A stretch of 64,000 nucleotides of DNA, from the NCBI GenBank assembly GCA_028768525.1, contig CP054837.1, forward strand, positions 62,001-126,000, read 5' to 3'. Below, piece after piece: positions 1 to 9,453 of the stretch. The translations under genes and the position numbers were made by a program. How positions within the stretch are numbered: position 1 is the first letter of the stretch; each line of letters opens with the position of its first letter. This stretch comes from Desulfobacter sp. (GTDB taxonomy: Bacteria; Desulfobacterota; Desulfobacteria; Desulfobacterales; Desulfobacteraceae). The notes beneath the pieces are model-generated. The model saw only the letters and a list, made by a program, of their open reading frames with translations, was not told the DNA's origin and searched no databases.

Positions 1-32
1 AGATTGAATTCAGATAAAGTTGAATCGGTCAT
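1..32 (-). CDS. start of a gene running off the left edge (possibly polyprenyl diphosphate synthase)
   Basis: An ATG at 32-30 on the minus strand opens a frame reading MTDSTLSEFN before the window ends. It starts 6 bases after the xseB stop, as expected for an operon. In many proteobacteria xseB is followed by ispA (farnesyl/geranylgeranyl diphosphate synthase), so that is the likely identity, but the visible residues do not prove it. Confidence 0.45.
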   Translation of the reverse strand, partial: MTDSTLSEFN

Positions 33-38
33 GTCAGC

Positions 39-263
39 TTACTCCGTCTCAAAGGACGATTCTTTGGGGTTTCCCTCTGCATCCAATGTCAGCAGGGAAA
101 TCTTTTTTTCGGTCTTATCCAGAATGTCCAGGCAAAACCGCGTCTGGGCAATGCCTGTTTCATATTTTTTTACCGACTGTTCCAGGGTCAGTTCTCCGGA
201 TTCCATTTCCTTGACGATTTCTTCAAGCTGTCTGAGTGCCGTTTCAAAAGTTTTTTTTGCCAT
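39..263 (-). CDS. xseB: exonuclease VII small subunit
   Basis: The 74-residue protein has the normal length and sequence of XseB, with the conserved N-terminal pattern FETALRQLEEIVKEMESGEL and LEQSVKKYETG forming a helical hairpin. It is the small regulatory subunit that binds the coiled-coil region of XseA to make the ATP-independent exonuclease which degrades single-stranded DNA to oligonucleotides. It lies 19 bases downstream of xseA on the same strand, so the two are very likely cotranscribed. The C-terminal tail (about residues 60-74) is acidic and variable, as usual for the family. Confidence 0.93.
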   Translation of the reverse strand: MAKKTFETALRQLEEIVKEMESGELTLEQSVKKYETGIAQTRFCLDILDKTEKKISLLTLDAEGNPKESSFETE

Positions 264-282
264 ACCTAATTATTATCCTTGT

Positions 283-1617
283 TTATTCCACCCGGGTAAC
301 CAGACGGCCGTTGGCCAATATGGTTTCAAGGCGATCGTCTTTTTCCACCTGCGCGGGATCCATTATTACCTGGCCCGAGGACAGGTCACGGGTAATGCTG
401 TAGCCCCTGGCCAGCACTGATGATGGATTCAGGGACTCCAGCCGGCCTGAGGCTTCCCTGAGGGAGGACCTGAGCCGGTTTATTTTATTGGCCATGGCGC
501 GATCCATGGCTGACTGAAGGCCGGCGACCTGGTTTTTATGCTCAGAAATTCTGGATGGGGGCAGGGTGGTGTTAAGGGTTCGGCGCAGCCAGTACAGCCG
601 CTCCCTGTCCCTGTTAATTTTTTGGGTCATGGCCAGGTGAAGACGGGATTCAAGCTCGCCGGTCCTAAGCCTGTAATCATCCATCACCCGTGCCGGGCTT
701 TTCAATCTGGATTCATAATCTTTGACCTGGCCGGCCATGGCCGCCAGGCGCCTTGCCATGGCCCGTTGTGCAGTATCTGCCAAGGTTTTGATCCGGTGAA
801 CCAAGGCCGCTTGGTCCGGCAGGGCCATTTCTGCAGCAGCCGAGGGGGTAGGGGCCCTTAGGTCGGCAGCAAAGTCTGCGATGGTAAAGTCAATTTCATG
901 GCCGACACCGCTGATGATGGGAATATCAGATTCAAAAATTGCCTGTGCAACGGTTTCCGTGTTAAAGGCCCAGAGATCCTCAATTGAACCGCCACCCCTG
1001 GCCAGAATAATCAAATCACACCGCGTGAGTGCATTGGCGGTCTTTATGGCGGCTGCAATTTCGTTTACCGCTGCATCCCCCTGGACTTTCACCGGAAGAA
1101 TTTCAATGGGTACGCTGGGACACCTGCGGCCGGCAACGTTAAGTATATCCCTGACGGCCGCACCGGTACCGGAAGTAATAAGGTTGACGCGCTGCGGCAG
1201 AAACGGGATTTCTTTTTTTCGGTCCGTATCAAACCAGCCCCTTGCCGACAGGGTTTGCTTAAGTTCTTCGAAGGCCTGTTGCAAAGAACCTGCACCATCA
1301 GGTTCCATATGTTCAAAGATGAGCTGGTAATTGCCCCTGGGTTCATACAGGGAAATTCTGGCCATGCCTTTGACTTTCATCCCGTTTTCAGGGACAAAGC
1401 GCAGGTTCCGTTTTTGATTTTTGAACATGACACAGGAGATTACTGCATCGGCATCTTTTAAGGAAAAGTATGAATGTCCCGATGCCGGGGTGACATAATT
1501 GGAGACTTCACCGGTGATCCATAGAAAAGGATACCGGTTTTCCAATAAGTTTTTTATCTCCCGGGTCAGCAGTGCAACCGTGTATATTTTTGCGGAGTTT
1601 TTCTGTGCTGAATTCAT
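283..1617 (-). CDS. xseA: exonuclease VII large subunit
   Basis: The 444-residue length is typical of XseA. Residues about 10-105 form the OB-fold single-strand DNA binding domain (ITGEVSNYVTPASGHSYFSLKD). The catalytic domain follows, with the conserved GAAVRDIL, ARGGGSIEDLWAFN and SGVGHEIDFTIADFAADLRAPTPSAAAE blocks, and then a long helical region that binds XseB copies. The end VLARGYSITRD is also family-typical. It degrades single-stranded DNA in repair and recombination. The ATG at 1617 is preceded by a weak AAGG. It is first in the minus-strand xseA-xseB group. Confidence 0.95.
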   Translation of the reverse strand: MNSAQKNSAKIYTVALLTREIKNLLENRYPFLWITGEVSNYVTPASGHSYFSLKDADAVISCVMFKNQKRNLRFVPENGMKVKGMARISLYEPRGNYQLIFEHMEPDGAGSLQQAFEELKQTLSARGWFDTDRKKEIPFLPQRVNLITSGTGAAVRDILNVAGRRCPSVPIEILPVKVQGDAAVNEIAAAIKTANALTRCDLIILARGGGSIEDLWAFNTETVAQAIFESDIPIISGVGHEIDFTIADFAADLRAPTPSAAAEMALPDQAALVHRIKTLADTAQRAMARRLAAMAGQVKDYESRLKSPARVMDDYRLRTGELESRLHLAMTQKINRDRERLYWLRRTLNTTLPPSRISEHKNQVAGLQSAMDRAMANKINRLRSSLREASGRLESLNPSSVLARGYSITRDLSSGQVIMDPAQVEKDDRLETILANGRLVTRVE

Positions 1618-1865
1618 CCTTCATGTCCAATGCCGTGCAAAGTTCATACTTATAGGATGAAAGCCTTAAAAAAGTCAATAAATCTGAAAAACATATTTTG
1701 TCCGATAATATATATTATGTAAACTTTTATTATTGGCACTCAAGAACAGAGATGTGGATAGATGGCATGTGAATGACCAAATTGTAATCTTGAATTCTCC
1801 CCTGCCCGTGTTATATTACCGGAAAAGAGATGCAAAGAAACCAAACCCAAAACGAAAGGATAATC

Positions 1866-2573
1866 ATGAACGCGAACCTCTCTTTTCAGCAAACCGGCGT
1901 GATGACCCATGTCAACGCCTTTATCAGAAGCACATACAATTGGATGGCCATCGGCCTGGCGGCCACCGGCCTGACTTCATATTTTATCTCTTCAAGCCCG
2001 GCTGCCCTGCAGGTGATTTTCGGCACGCCCATGATGCCTTTTATTCTTTTCATAGGGCTTGTACTGCTTTGCGGTTTCCTGGGTGCCAGGGTTCATAAAA
2101 TGCAGGCCAGCACAGCAACCGGACTCTATATGGCATTGACTGTGCTTTACGGTGTCTGCCTTGCCCCGATTTTCCTGATGTATACGGCCACCTCCATTGC
2201 TTCGACCTTTTTTATCTGTGCCGCTACATTCGGCAGCGCCAGTATTTACGGTATGGTTACCAAAAAAGACCTGACCGGTATGGGACAGTTTCTGATGATG
2301 GGTCTGATGGGTATAATCATCGCCATGGTCATTAATATTTTTATAGGCAGCTCTGCCATGCAGACCATGATTTCCATGATTGCCGTTGTTATATTCACCG
2401 GGCTGACGGCCTACGATACCCAGAAATTGAAATCCATGGCCCTTACCATTCCCGACAACGCCACCGGTGCCATGATGAGAAAAGGCGCGCTCATGGGCGC
2501 ATTAAGCCTCTACCTTGATTTCATGGGTCTTTTCGTCCACCTGCTCAGCCTCCTTGGTGTGGCAAGGGATTAA
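1866..2573 (+). CDS. Bax inhibitor-1 / YccA-type membrane protein
   Basis: About 235 residues with seven hydrophobic segments and the BI-1 signature region near the C-terminus (FTGLTAYDTQKLK, then ALSLYLDFMGLFVHLLSLLG). The frame is open from 1830, but the ATG at 1866 has GAAAGGA eight bases upstream and gives the usual N-terminus, so I start there. Bacterial members (YccA, YbhL, YetJ) are inner-membrane proteins linked to FtsH control or calcium leak; which applies here cannot be told. It is a single-gene unit with its own strong terminator. Confidence 0.88.
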   Translation: MNANLSFQQTGVMTHVNAFIRSTYNWMAIGLAATGLTSYFISSSPAALQVIFGTPMMPFILFIGLVLLCGFLGARVHKMQASTATGLYMALTVLYGVCLAPIFLMYTATSIASTFFICAATFGSASIYGMVTKKDLTGMGQFLMMGLMGIIIAMVINIFIGSSAMQTMISMIAVVIFTGLTAYDTQKLKSMALTIPDNATGAMMRKGALMGALSLYLDFMGLFVHLLSLLGVARD

Positions 2574-2607
2574 CTCCGGAAATCAGATAGATCCAACCCA
2601 AAAGTTA

Positions 2608-2658
2608 AACGGCGGTGAATGGCAATTATTCAGCCATTCACCGCCGTTTTGTTTTTTT
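2608..2658 (+). terminator. rho-independent terminator after the BI-1 gene
   Basis: A perfect 16-bp stem, AACGGCGGTGAATGGC at 2608-2623 and its complement at 2633-2648, with a 9-base loop, is followed by TTGTTTTTTT. It closes the plus-strand BI-1 gene and lies just past the stop of the convergent glmM gene. Confidence 0.93.
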
Positions 2659-2686
2659 AGATACCGGCGGTTTTGCCTCAATTGGC

Positions 2687-4027
2687 TTATATGCTCTCCT
2701 GAATGGCGGCGCATATTTTTTCACAGGATTCCCGGGTCAGACCTTCTTCCGGGCCTTCCACCATCACCCTGAGCAAGGGCTGGGTGCCTGAATAGCGGAC
2801 CAGCACCCTCCCCTCTTCTCCCAGGCGGGTTTCAACCTCTTTGATTGCATCTGCAATTGTGGCTATCTTGGTAAAATCAGGCCGGGATGCATCCACTTCA
2901 ACGTTCATCAGGATCTGGGGATAAACCGTCATGATTTCTGATAGGCTGGACAGGGAGTTTCCGGTACCTGCCATGACCTCAAGCAGCTTAAGGGCCGACA
3001 GCATGCCGTCGCCGGTGGTATGCTCGTCAAGGAAAATCATATGGCCGGAATCTTCCCCCCCTATAACCGCTCCTTTTTCCTGCATCCGTTCCAGCACCTT
3101 CCGGTCGCCTACGTCGGTGATTTCATGGCAGATGCCTTGGTCTTTCAGGGCATTCACCAGGCCGATGTTGCTCATGATTGTACTGACAACTGTGTTGTTG
3201 GCCAGCCGCCCTGCCCCTTTGGCATAATCTGCGCAGATGGCCAGTATCCTGTCACCGGTGATCTTACGGCCCCGTTCATCCACTGCGATAAGCCGGTCGG
3301 CATCCCCGTCAAAAGCGAGCCCTGCATCTGCCCCGGTTTCCAGTACTTTGGCCCTGAGGGTCTCAGTATGCTGGGAACCGCAGTTGTGGTTGATGTTGAT
3401 TCCGTCCGGTGAATCATTGATAAATACGGGGTCAAATAGCTGGGAATTGAATATCAAGGAAGCACAGCTCGCTGCGGCACCGTTGGCCAGGTCCAGGACC
3501 AGTTTGAGTTTGATATTCCCGGGTTTCCTGAATGGAAACTTGTTCATCAAAAAATTTGAATAACGCTCGCAACCATCTGAAATCTTGTCTATTTTGCCAA
3601 CGGCTTCTTGTGGAACAATGGCCTTCCCAAGGAGTTTGGATTCAATCTCTGCCTCCTGGTCGTCGGTGAGTTTGATCCCTCCCTTTTGGAATATTTTGAT
3701 TCCGTTGTCATAAAAGGGATTATGGGAGGCGGAAATCATAATGCCGGCCCCGGCATTTTCCAGGACCCCGCTGAGGTAGGCCACGCCGGGGGTTGGAATC
3801 ACTCCGGCCAGCATGGCATCCACCCCCATGGAGGCAATGCCGGCCGCCAGGGCGGCTTCAAGCATCTGTCCTGAGATCCGGGTATCTCTGCCGATAACGA
3901 TTGCGCTATTCCCGGCTTCTTTGACCAGCAGCGCCACTGCCTGACCGGTCTTCATGGCAAGTTCACAGGTCATGGGGTGGGTATTTGCCCTCCCCCGGAT
4001 TCCGTCGGTACCAAAAAGTTTTCCCAT
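2687..4027 (-). CDS. glmM: phosphoglucosamine mutase
   Basis: The 446-residue protein has the full GlmM architecture: N-terminal MGKLFGTDGIRGRAN, the phosphoserine active-site loop ISASHNPFYDNGIKIF at about residue 100, the metal-binding loop FDGDADRLIAVDE at about residue 240, the sugar-binding GEDSGHMIF, and the C-terminal phosphate-binding RYSGTQPLLRVMVEG. It interconverts glucosamine-6-phosphate and glucosamine-1-phosphate on the way to UDP-GlcNAc for peptidoglycan and lipopolysaccharide. It starts 6 bases after the GlmU-like gene, so the two form one transcription unit. Confidence 0.96.
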   Translation of the reverse strand: MGKLFGTDGIRGRANTHPMTCELAMKTGQAVALLVKEAGNSAIVIGRDTRISGQMLEAALAAGIASMGVDAMLAGVIPTPGVAYLSGVLENAGAGIMISASHNPFYDNGIKIFQKGGIKLTDDQEAEIESKLLGKAIVPQEAVGKIDKISDGCERYSNFLMNKFPFRKPGNIKLKLVLDLANGAAASCASLIFNSQLFDPVFINDSPDGININHNCGSQHTETLRAKVLETGADAGLAFDGDADRLIAVDERGRKITGDRILAICADYAKGAGRLANNTVVSTIMSNIGLVNALKDQGICHEITDVGDRKVLERMQEKGAVIGGEDSGHMIFLDEHTTGDGMLSALKLLEVMAGTGNSLSSLSEIMTVYPQILMNVEVDASRPDFTKIATIADAIKEVETRLGEEGRVLVRYSGTQPLLRVMVEGPEEGLTRESCEKICAAIQESI

Positions 4028-4033
4028 GGGGTA

Positions 4034-5251
4034 CTAATCCTGTTTGATGCGGTTTATAATTGCTGTTTCAATACTTTTGAGCCAGGCCGATCCTGCATTG
4101 GACGCCTCAAGAGGCAGTTCCTGGATTGCGGCAATATACTCTTTGCCCAGCCGGGAAATGTTATTTTCTACGGCTCTGATGCAGACTTCTCCGGTGGTGT
4201 CAGGAGAAAGAAAATCTTTTTCCAGTATAAGCCGGGATTTGGCCTCTGACAATATGCCCAGCACCCTGTCGTGGGCATCCAATGCCCCCTGCCCCTTCTT
4301 TTTATGGGCCAGGATATCCCTTGACAGGCTCAGTTTTTCCCCGAAGGCCGTCAGGCGTGAAATCCGTTCCTTAATACAGAGTTCCAAATTCTCCTGGAGT
4401 CCTTGAATTATCTGCCCGGCGTAAAAATCCGTTTTAAACAGGGGTCTGACATGTGTATACCAGGCCTTAAGGGCAAAGAGGCCGGCAATGTAGCCAAGAT
4501 TCATATCCAGGATTTTTTCCGGCTGGGTATATACACCTGTCTGCCAGGGCATGGACCCGTTTTTCAAGGCGCCGCCCATGATCAACCGGCCTGGCCGCTC
4601 TTCGCTTTTCCGTATAATGGAACCGGCCGCCGAGATGCATCCGAATCCGATCCGGGCAGGCCCCACAAGCCCGCCCTGGCCGCCCATAAAAACCGGCGGC
4701 TGGTTGAGCATAACCCCCTGGTGGATATTCCCCATCATGGAGGGGGTGGCCTTGTCCTGGTTGGGGGTATAATTAAAGTGGATAAAAGATGAGCCGACTT
4801 CGGAATGGTTTCTCCGGCTGGTCCCTCCGGCCATGAGGCAGTCGCAGAAATTGATCAGGCTGCCAAGGGTGACAAAGGGAAACAAAATGGTTTGCTTAAG
4901 CCCGACTGTATGGGCGGCATTGGCCTCTTCTTCCAGAATGGTGCCTTTGCGAACATGTGCGTTGGAACCGAATACATTTCGGCCCACACATACCGTATCC
5001 TGGAAATATCCGCCGTGGAGTCTGGTATCCGGCCCAACCACGGTGTTTTCCAGGGTGGCCGGCGCCTCGTATCCGATGCTGGCGTTGTCCGCTATCAAGG
5101 TGCGCGGGCCTGTGAGTTTGGTTCCGCTGAACAGGGTGACACCATTTCCAGATATCCGGTCCGGATCAACATCTCTGCTGATATAAACGGTTTCGGGATT
5201 TGGAATCTTCACCCCTTTTTCAATGAGTTTGGTGAGTAATTTTTGAGTCAT
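4034..5251 (-). CDS. stand-alone left-handed beta-helix protein resembling the GlmU acetyltransferase domain
   Basis: The 405-residue protein lacks the nucleotidyltransferase half of GlmU. Residues about 40-250 are hexapeptide-repeat sequence with the GlmU-like order of blocks: AHTVGLK, HFNYTPNQDKATPS (compare the NYDG..K..T block of GlmU), GLVGPARIGFGCISAAGSII. The last 150 residues are helical and not shared with GlmU. Location directly upstream of glmM on the same strand suggests a part in amino-sugar nucleotide synthesis, for example GlcN-1-P acetylation. The catalytic residues are too diverged to be certain; another acyl- or nucleotidyl-transfer role is possible. Confidence 0.7.
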   Translation of the reverse strand: MTQKLLTKLIEKGVKIPNPETVYISRDVDPDRISGNGVTLFSGTKLTGPRTLIADNASIGYEAPATLENTVVGPDTRLHGGYFQDTVCVGRNVFGSNAHVRKGTILEEEANAAHTVGLKQTILFPFVTLGSLINFCDCLMAGGTSRRNHSEVGSSFIHFNYTPNQDKATPSMMGNIHQGVMLNQPPVFMGGQGGLVGPARIGFGCISAAGSIIRKSEERPGRLIMGGALKNGSMPWQTGVYTQPEKILDMNLGYIAGLFALKAWYTHVRPLFKTDFYAGQIIQGLQENLELCIKERISRLTAFGEKLSLSRDILAHKKKGQGALDAHDRVLGILSEAKSRLILEKDFLSPDTTGEVCIRAVENNISRLGKEYIAAIQELPLEASNAGSAWLKSIETAIINRIKQD

Positions 5252-5410
5252 GGGGTATCTATTAGGAGTCTTGGCCGTTGATTGTCAAGTTTTTTTGCCG
5301 TTAGTCCCCGTATTTTTCCTTTATCCCCGCGGTATTTTTTTCTATAAAAGAAGAAACGAATGGGTTCGGCCCGTTTTCCCGAAATTAAGGCGTCACAGGA
5401 GATAAGTTAC

Positions 5411-7075
5411 ATGGATCATCCCGGCCTGCTCCTTTCCGGTCATCCCGGCATGGACAAACACAATCGTCAACTGACTGAAAAGGCAGCGGCCTTTTCAAAA
5501 CAAAACCTGCATCTCAGGAAGCTGGTCAAGCAGCCAGGGCGCTTTAAGCAATTTTCACTGTCCATGGATAATTCCGGGGCAACAAAGGGGCTTTTCTTTG
5601 ATTTTTCCCGCCAGCGGCTGGACACGGAAACGCTGGACCGGCTCAGGGAGGCGGCTGCTACGGCCAATGCTCTGGCCCGGTTTTCAGCCATGGCTTCAGG
5701 CGAACGGGTTAATACCACTGAGAACCGTGCGGCCCTGCATACGGCAGCCAGGGGCTCCGGCACGGGGGATCTTTGCCTGGGGGAAATGGATGTGCGCCGG
5801 GAAATTGAACAGGTTCAAAGCCGGATCCGCAATTTTTGCAGGGACATCCGATCCGGGGCCCTGAAAGGCACCACCGGCCGCCCCTTTACCCATGCGGTGG
5901 TGGTGGGCATCGGCGGTTCCTACCTTGGATGTGAATTTGTTTACAGGGCCATGGCCCGTCAGGATGAAACCGGGGAGCACCCTATTGAACTGCATTTTCT
6001 CCCCAATGTGGATATCGATAATTTTGCTTCGGTGATCCGTGAGATCAATCCGGAGACCACCCTCTGGATTATCATTTCAAAATCCTATACCACCACCGAA
6101 ACCATGGCCAACCTCAACCAGGCCCTTTCCTTTCTCCATACCCGGGGACTGAGCCCCAGGGACCATCTGGTGACGGTCACGGCCAAGGGCAGTCCCGGGG
6201 ATGATCCTTCAAATCCGGTCCTGGCAAGCTTTCACATGTTTGATTTCATCGGGGGGCGGTATTCGGTCTCCTCTGCCGTTGGCGGGGTGCCCCTGGGGCT
6301 GGCCTTCGGGTGGGATGCCTTTTCCAGGTTTCTGGACGGCTGCCGCGCCATGGATGAGCATACCCTCACGGCACCGCCAGAATCCAATATCCCCCTTACC
6401 GCTGCATTGGTCTCCATCTGGAATACATTGTTTTTAAACTATCCGGCCCAGGGAATCATTCCGTATGCATCCAGGCTGTCCAAGCTTGCCCCCCATGTTC
6501 AGCAGCTTTACATGGAAAGCATGGGTAAGTCCGTATCTTCACAGGGGCTTCACCTGACCCGGCCGGCCGGCACCATTATTTTCGGGGAACCCGGCACCAA
6601 TGCCCAGCATTCGTTTTTCCAACTGGCCCACCAGGGCCCGGCATTCCCCATCGATTTTATCGGGGTGGTTCGACCGGGCTTTAAAGGGGAGCAGGCGTTG
6701 TCCAAAGGGGTGACCAACCACCAGGAACTCTGGGCCAATCTCCTGGCCCAGGCAAAGGCCCTGGCCACCGGGCAGGACCACAAAAATCCCGCCCGCCAGT
6801 TTGAGGGCAACCGCCCCTCTTCCATCATCTCCCTTGATGACCTTTCACCTGAAAGTATCGGAATGCTGCTTTCTTTTTACGAGGCCAGAACCGTGCTTGA
6901 GGGGTTCATTTTAGGCATTAACCCCTTTGATCAGTTCGGAGTGGAACTGGGAAAGACCATGGCCGGCGACCTGAGACAAAAAATGGCCGCTGCCAATGAA
7001 AATAAGGATTATCGGTTCAAGGGCATTGACGACGGGGAGAGATTTTACCTGGACAGGCTTTTTGCTTCGGAATAA
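5411..7075 (+). CDS. pgi: glucose-6-phosphate isomerase
   Basis: About 554 residues with the Pgi signatures VVVGIGGSYLGCEFVYRA, GGRYSVSSAVGGVPLGLAFG (PGI signature 1 region), the GTNAQHSFFQLAHQG block with the catalytic histidine, and ELGKTMAGDLRQKM near the end. It interconverts glucose-6-phosphate and fructose-6-phosphate. The frame is open from 5360, but AGGAG nine bases before the ATG at 5411 marks the likely start. It feeds fructose-6-phosphate toward the amino sugars made by the neighbouring glmM, although it is on the opposite strand. Confidence 0.95.
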   Translation: MDHPGLLLSGHPGMDKHNRQLTEKAAAFSKQNLHLRKLVKQPGRFKQFSLSMDNSGATKGLFFDFSRQRLDTETLDRLREAAATANALARFSAMASGERVNTTENRAALHTAARGSGTGDLCLGEMDVRREIEQVQSRIRNFCRDIRSGALKGTTGRPFTHAVVVGIGGSYLGCEFVYRAMARQDETGEHPIELHFLPNVDIDNFASVIREINPETTLWIIISKSYTTTETMANLNQALSFLHTRGLSPRDHLVTVTAKGSPGDDPSNPVLASFHMFDFIGGRYSVSSAVGGVPLGLAFGWDAFSRFLDGCRAMDEHTLTAPPESNIPLTAALVSIWNTLFLNYPAQGIIPYASRLSKLAPHVQQLYMESMGKSVSSQGLHLTRPAGTIIFGEPGTNAQHSFFQLAHQGPAFPIDFIGVVRPGFKGEQALSKGVTNHQELWANLLAQAKALATGQDHKNPARQFEGNRPSSIISLDDLSPESIGMLLSFYEARTVLEGFILGINPFDQFGVELGKTMAGDLRQKMAAANENKDYRFKGIDDGERFYLDRLFASE

Positions 7076-7077
7076 AA

Positions 7078-7111
7078 ATACCGCAGCAGGTTTTTAAGCC
7101 GGCTGCGGTAT
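7078..7111 (-). terminator. terminator for fabH (minus strand)
   Basis: A perfect 10-bp stem ATACCGCAGC (7078-7087) and GCTGCGGTAT (7102-7111). Read on the minus strand it is followed by TTTTTATT, so it fits the end of fabH. It sits between the convergent pgi and fabH and may also slow plus-strand transcripts. Confidence 0.75.
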
Positions 7112-7138
7112 GTGGATTTCAATTGATGGGGATCCGGT

Positions 7139-8152
7139 CTAAGGGAATTTGTAGAGGGAGGCTCCCCATGTCAGGCCGGCACCCAGCCCCACAAAGAGCA
7201 CCAGGTCTCCGCTTTTGCCCGTTCTTCCCTCTTCAACGGCTTCATGGAGAGCCAGGGGGATGCTGGCAGCAGTGGTATTGCCGTATTTCTCAATATTATG
7301 GAAAATCTTGCTTTCCGGCAGTTTCAAAAATTGGCCGTAGGCCTGATTGATCCGTTTGTTGGCCTGGTGGGGAATGACAAGGTCGATGTCCTCCAGTGTC
7401 AGCCCGGCCTTCGTCAAAACTTCCTGGGTGACCTTGGGCAGCATGCGAACGGCCTTTTTAAATATGGCCGGGCCGTCCATGTAGGGAAAGTACCGGGGGT
7501 CGTCCATGGGTACGTCTTCGGGCATCCGTTTAAACAGGTTGGAGGCCGGCAGTTCGGTTTTCAGGGCATCGGCAAAGTTGCCGTCCGCATGAAGGGCAGA
7601 TGCAATCAGACCGATATTGTCATCTGTCTCTTCGGCCTCAATGCACAGGGCTGCAGCCCCGTCACCGAAGATAACGCTGACATCCCGGCCCCTGGTGGTT
7701 TTGTCCAGGCCGGAGGAGTGAACTTCCGCTCCCACCAGCAGGATTTTTGATGCCAGCCCGGATTTAATATAGGCGTCGGCCGTGGCAAAGCCGTAGAGAA
7801 AACCTGTGCACTGCTGGCGGATATCCAGGGCCGGTGTGGCGTCAAGGCCGAGATTGCGGGCCAGGAGGCATCCGCCGCCGGGAAACATGATGTCAGGGCT
7901 CAGCGTGGCAAAAATGATGAAATCAAGGTCCTGGGCGGTCCATCCGGCATTTTCAAGAGCCATTTCAGCCGCTTTGGTCCCCAGGTCCGAGGAACCGCAG
8001 GCATCTTCTTCGGTGATCCAATGCCGTTGCCGGATACCTGTCCGCTGCCGGATCCATTCGTCCGAAGTGTCCATGAATTCAGTAAGATCTTCATTGGTCA
8101 CGATGTGCGGCGGAACATATTTGCCCGTACCTTTTATAATCGATTTTTTCAT
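7139..8152 (-). CDS. fabH: beta-ketoacyl-ACP synthase III
   Basis: The 337-residue protein shows the KAS III catalytic triad: Cys near residue 114 in IRQQCTGFLYG, His in PHQANKRIN, and Asn in YGNTTAASIPLAL. It condenses an acyl-CoA (usually acetyl-CoA) with malonyl-ACP to start fatty acid synthesis. No other fab gene is adjacent, so it may be the housekeeping enzyme or a paralogue with a different primer substrate. It is monocistronic, with its own terminator. Confidence 0.92.
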   Translation of the reverse strand: MKKSIIKGTGKYVPPHIVTNEDLTEFMDTSDEWIRQRTGIRQRHWITEEDACGSSDLGTKAAEMALENAGWTAQDLDFIIFATLSPDIMFPGGGCLLARNLGLDATPALDIRQQCTGFLYGFATADAYIKSGLASKILLVGAEVHSSGLDKTTRGRDVSVIFGDGAAALCIEAEETDDNIGLIASALHADGNFADALKTELPASNLFKRMPEDVPMDDPRYFPYMDGPAIFKKAVRMLPKVTQEVLTKAGLTLEDIDLVIPHQANKRINQAYGQFLKLPESKIFHNIEKYGNTTAASIPLALHEAVEEGRTGKSGDLVLFVGLGAGLTWGASLYKFP

Positions 8153-8383
8153 TCAGATTCCCCTATTAAGCTAATTGTACTGATACTATCTATTAATTAT
8201 TCAATTGCCAAACAGCTGATACTGCTATATTATTTATGGCTTTGACAAAACAGTACTTATAATATGTATTTTAAATTAAGGCAAGAAACTTAACCCGGGG
8301 ACAGGGCAGAATTACAATTAGTTACAAACTGCCGGTGCAGACAGAACCTTATAGATAAAAAAGAATAAATAAAAAAGAGAATC

Positions 8384-9319
8384 GTGTTAACAAGTCTACT
8401 CATCCTTATAGCAGGACTTGCCCTGCTCTATTACGGCTCATCCATCCTGGTGGAGGGCGCCGCCTCAACCGCCATCATGTTTTCTGTCCGTCCCGTTATC
8501 GTGGGGCTGACCATCGTTTCCCTGGCCACCTCTGCCCCTGAATTGCTGGTGAGTCTGGTCGCTGCCATAAAGGGATCGGAAGGTATCTCCCTGGGCAATA
8601 TTCTTGGATCCAATGTGATCAATATCGCTTTGGTGCTGGGGGCCTCGGCCATGATCAAGCCCGTGGAGATAAAAAAACAGGTCGTCCGCATCGAAATCCC
8701 TTATATGATCATGGTTTCCCTGGTCTTCTGGTGCCTGTGCATGGACGGGAGCATCAACCGGACAGACGGGGTGGTCCTCATCGTCCTGCTGTTTATTTTT
8801 CTGGCTTACGGACTGATGACGGCCAGTGATAAAACCGGCAGCGGCAACAGCCAGCCCATCCGTACCTCGGGCCGCATCGCCAAAAATATGGTCTATATCC
8901 TCTGCGGCATCCTGATGCTGGCCTTTGGTGCGAATTTTGTGGTCAAAGAAGCCATTGAAATGGCCCAGGTCATCGGCCTTTCCCAGACCTTCATCGGTAT
9001 TTCCGTGGTGGCCCTTGGGACCTCCTTGCCTGAACTTGCGACCTCCGTGGTGGCCGCCGCCCGTGGTGAAAGTGATATTTCAGTAGGGAATGTGGTCGGA
9101 TCAAACCTGTTCAACATCTGTCTGGTAATGGGGGTGGTGGGGCTGTTCAATCCCATGACCGTGGATGCCGGGCTGCACTGGTTTGAATTCCCATTTATGG
9201 TGTTTGTGGGGCTGGTGCTGGGAGGGATCGCTCTGAAATCCAGGGGAGTCGGCAAAAAGGGGGGCATGCTTTTCATTCTCCTGTTTTTCATTTATATCGG
9301 TGTCTCCTACTTTAAATAG
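8384..9319 (+). CDS. calcium/sodium antiporter family membrane protein (YrbG type)
   Basis: 311 residues with the internal duplication of the CaCA superfamily: ATSAPELLVSLVAAIKGSEGISLGNILGSNVINIALVLG in the first half and ALGTSLPELATSVVAAARGESDISVGNVVGSNLFNICLVMG in the second. These alpha-1 and alpha-2 repeats hold the ion-binding acidic and polar residues. It exchanges Na+ (or H+) for Ca2+ across the inner membrane. The start is GTG at 8384 after a purine-rich AAAAGAGA. It stands alone. Confidence 0.9.
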   Translation: MLTSLLILIAGLALLYYGSSILVEGAASTAIMFSVRPVIVGLTIVSLATSAPELLVSLVAAIKGSEGISLGNILGSNVINIALVLGASAMIKPVEIKKQVVRIEIPYMIMVSLVFWCLCMDGSINRTDGVVLIVLLFIFLAYGLMTASDKTGSGNSQPIRTSGRIAKNMVYILCGILMLAFGANFVVKEAIEMAQVIGLSQTFIGISVVALGTSLPELATSVVAAARGESDISVGNVVGSNLFNICLVMGVVGLFNPMTVDAGLHWFEFPFMVFVGLVLGGIALKSRGVGKKGGMLFILLFFIYIGVSYFK

Positions 9320-9378
9320 ATATATGCTTTCCGTCGCAGCAGCCTCCTGCGCCGGGTAAAAATAATTTTTTTTAATTT

Positions 9379-9407
9379 TTGCTTGCAACACCCGTACATT
9401 CTATTAT
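9379..9407 (+). promoter_or_regulatory. candidate sigma-70 promoter for the receiver/sigma-54 activator pair
   Basis: TTGCTT at 9379-9384 and TATTAT at 9402-9407 are separated by 17 bases, 46 bases before the first gene of the pair. The match is moderate and found by eye. Confidence 0.45.
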
Positions 9408-9453
9408 ATGGAGATGTAGGTAAAAAATTTCCACTTCATAATACGAGGCTGAT

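Noticed and set aside
8224..8262. TTGACA followed by TAATAT before the antiporter gene
   Set aside because: Only 12 bases separate the hexamers, too short for a normal sigma-70 promoter.
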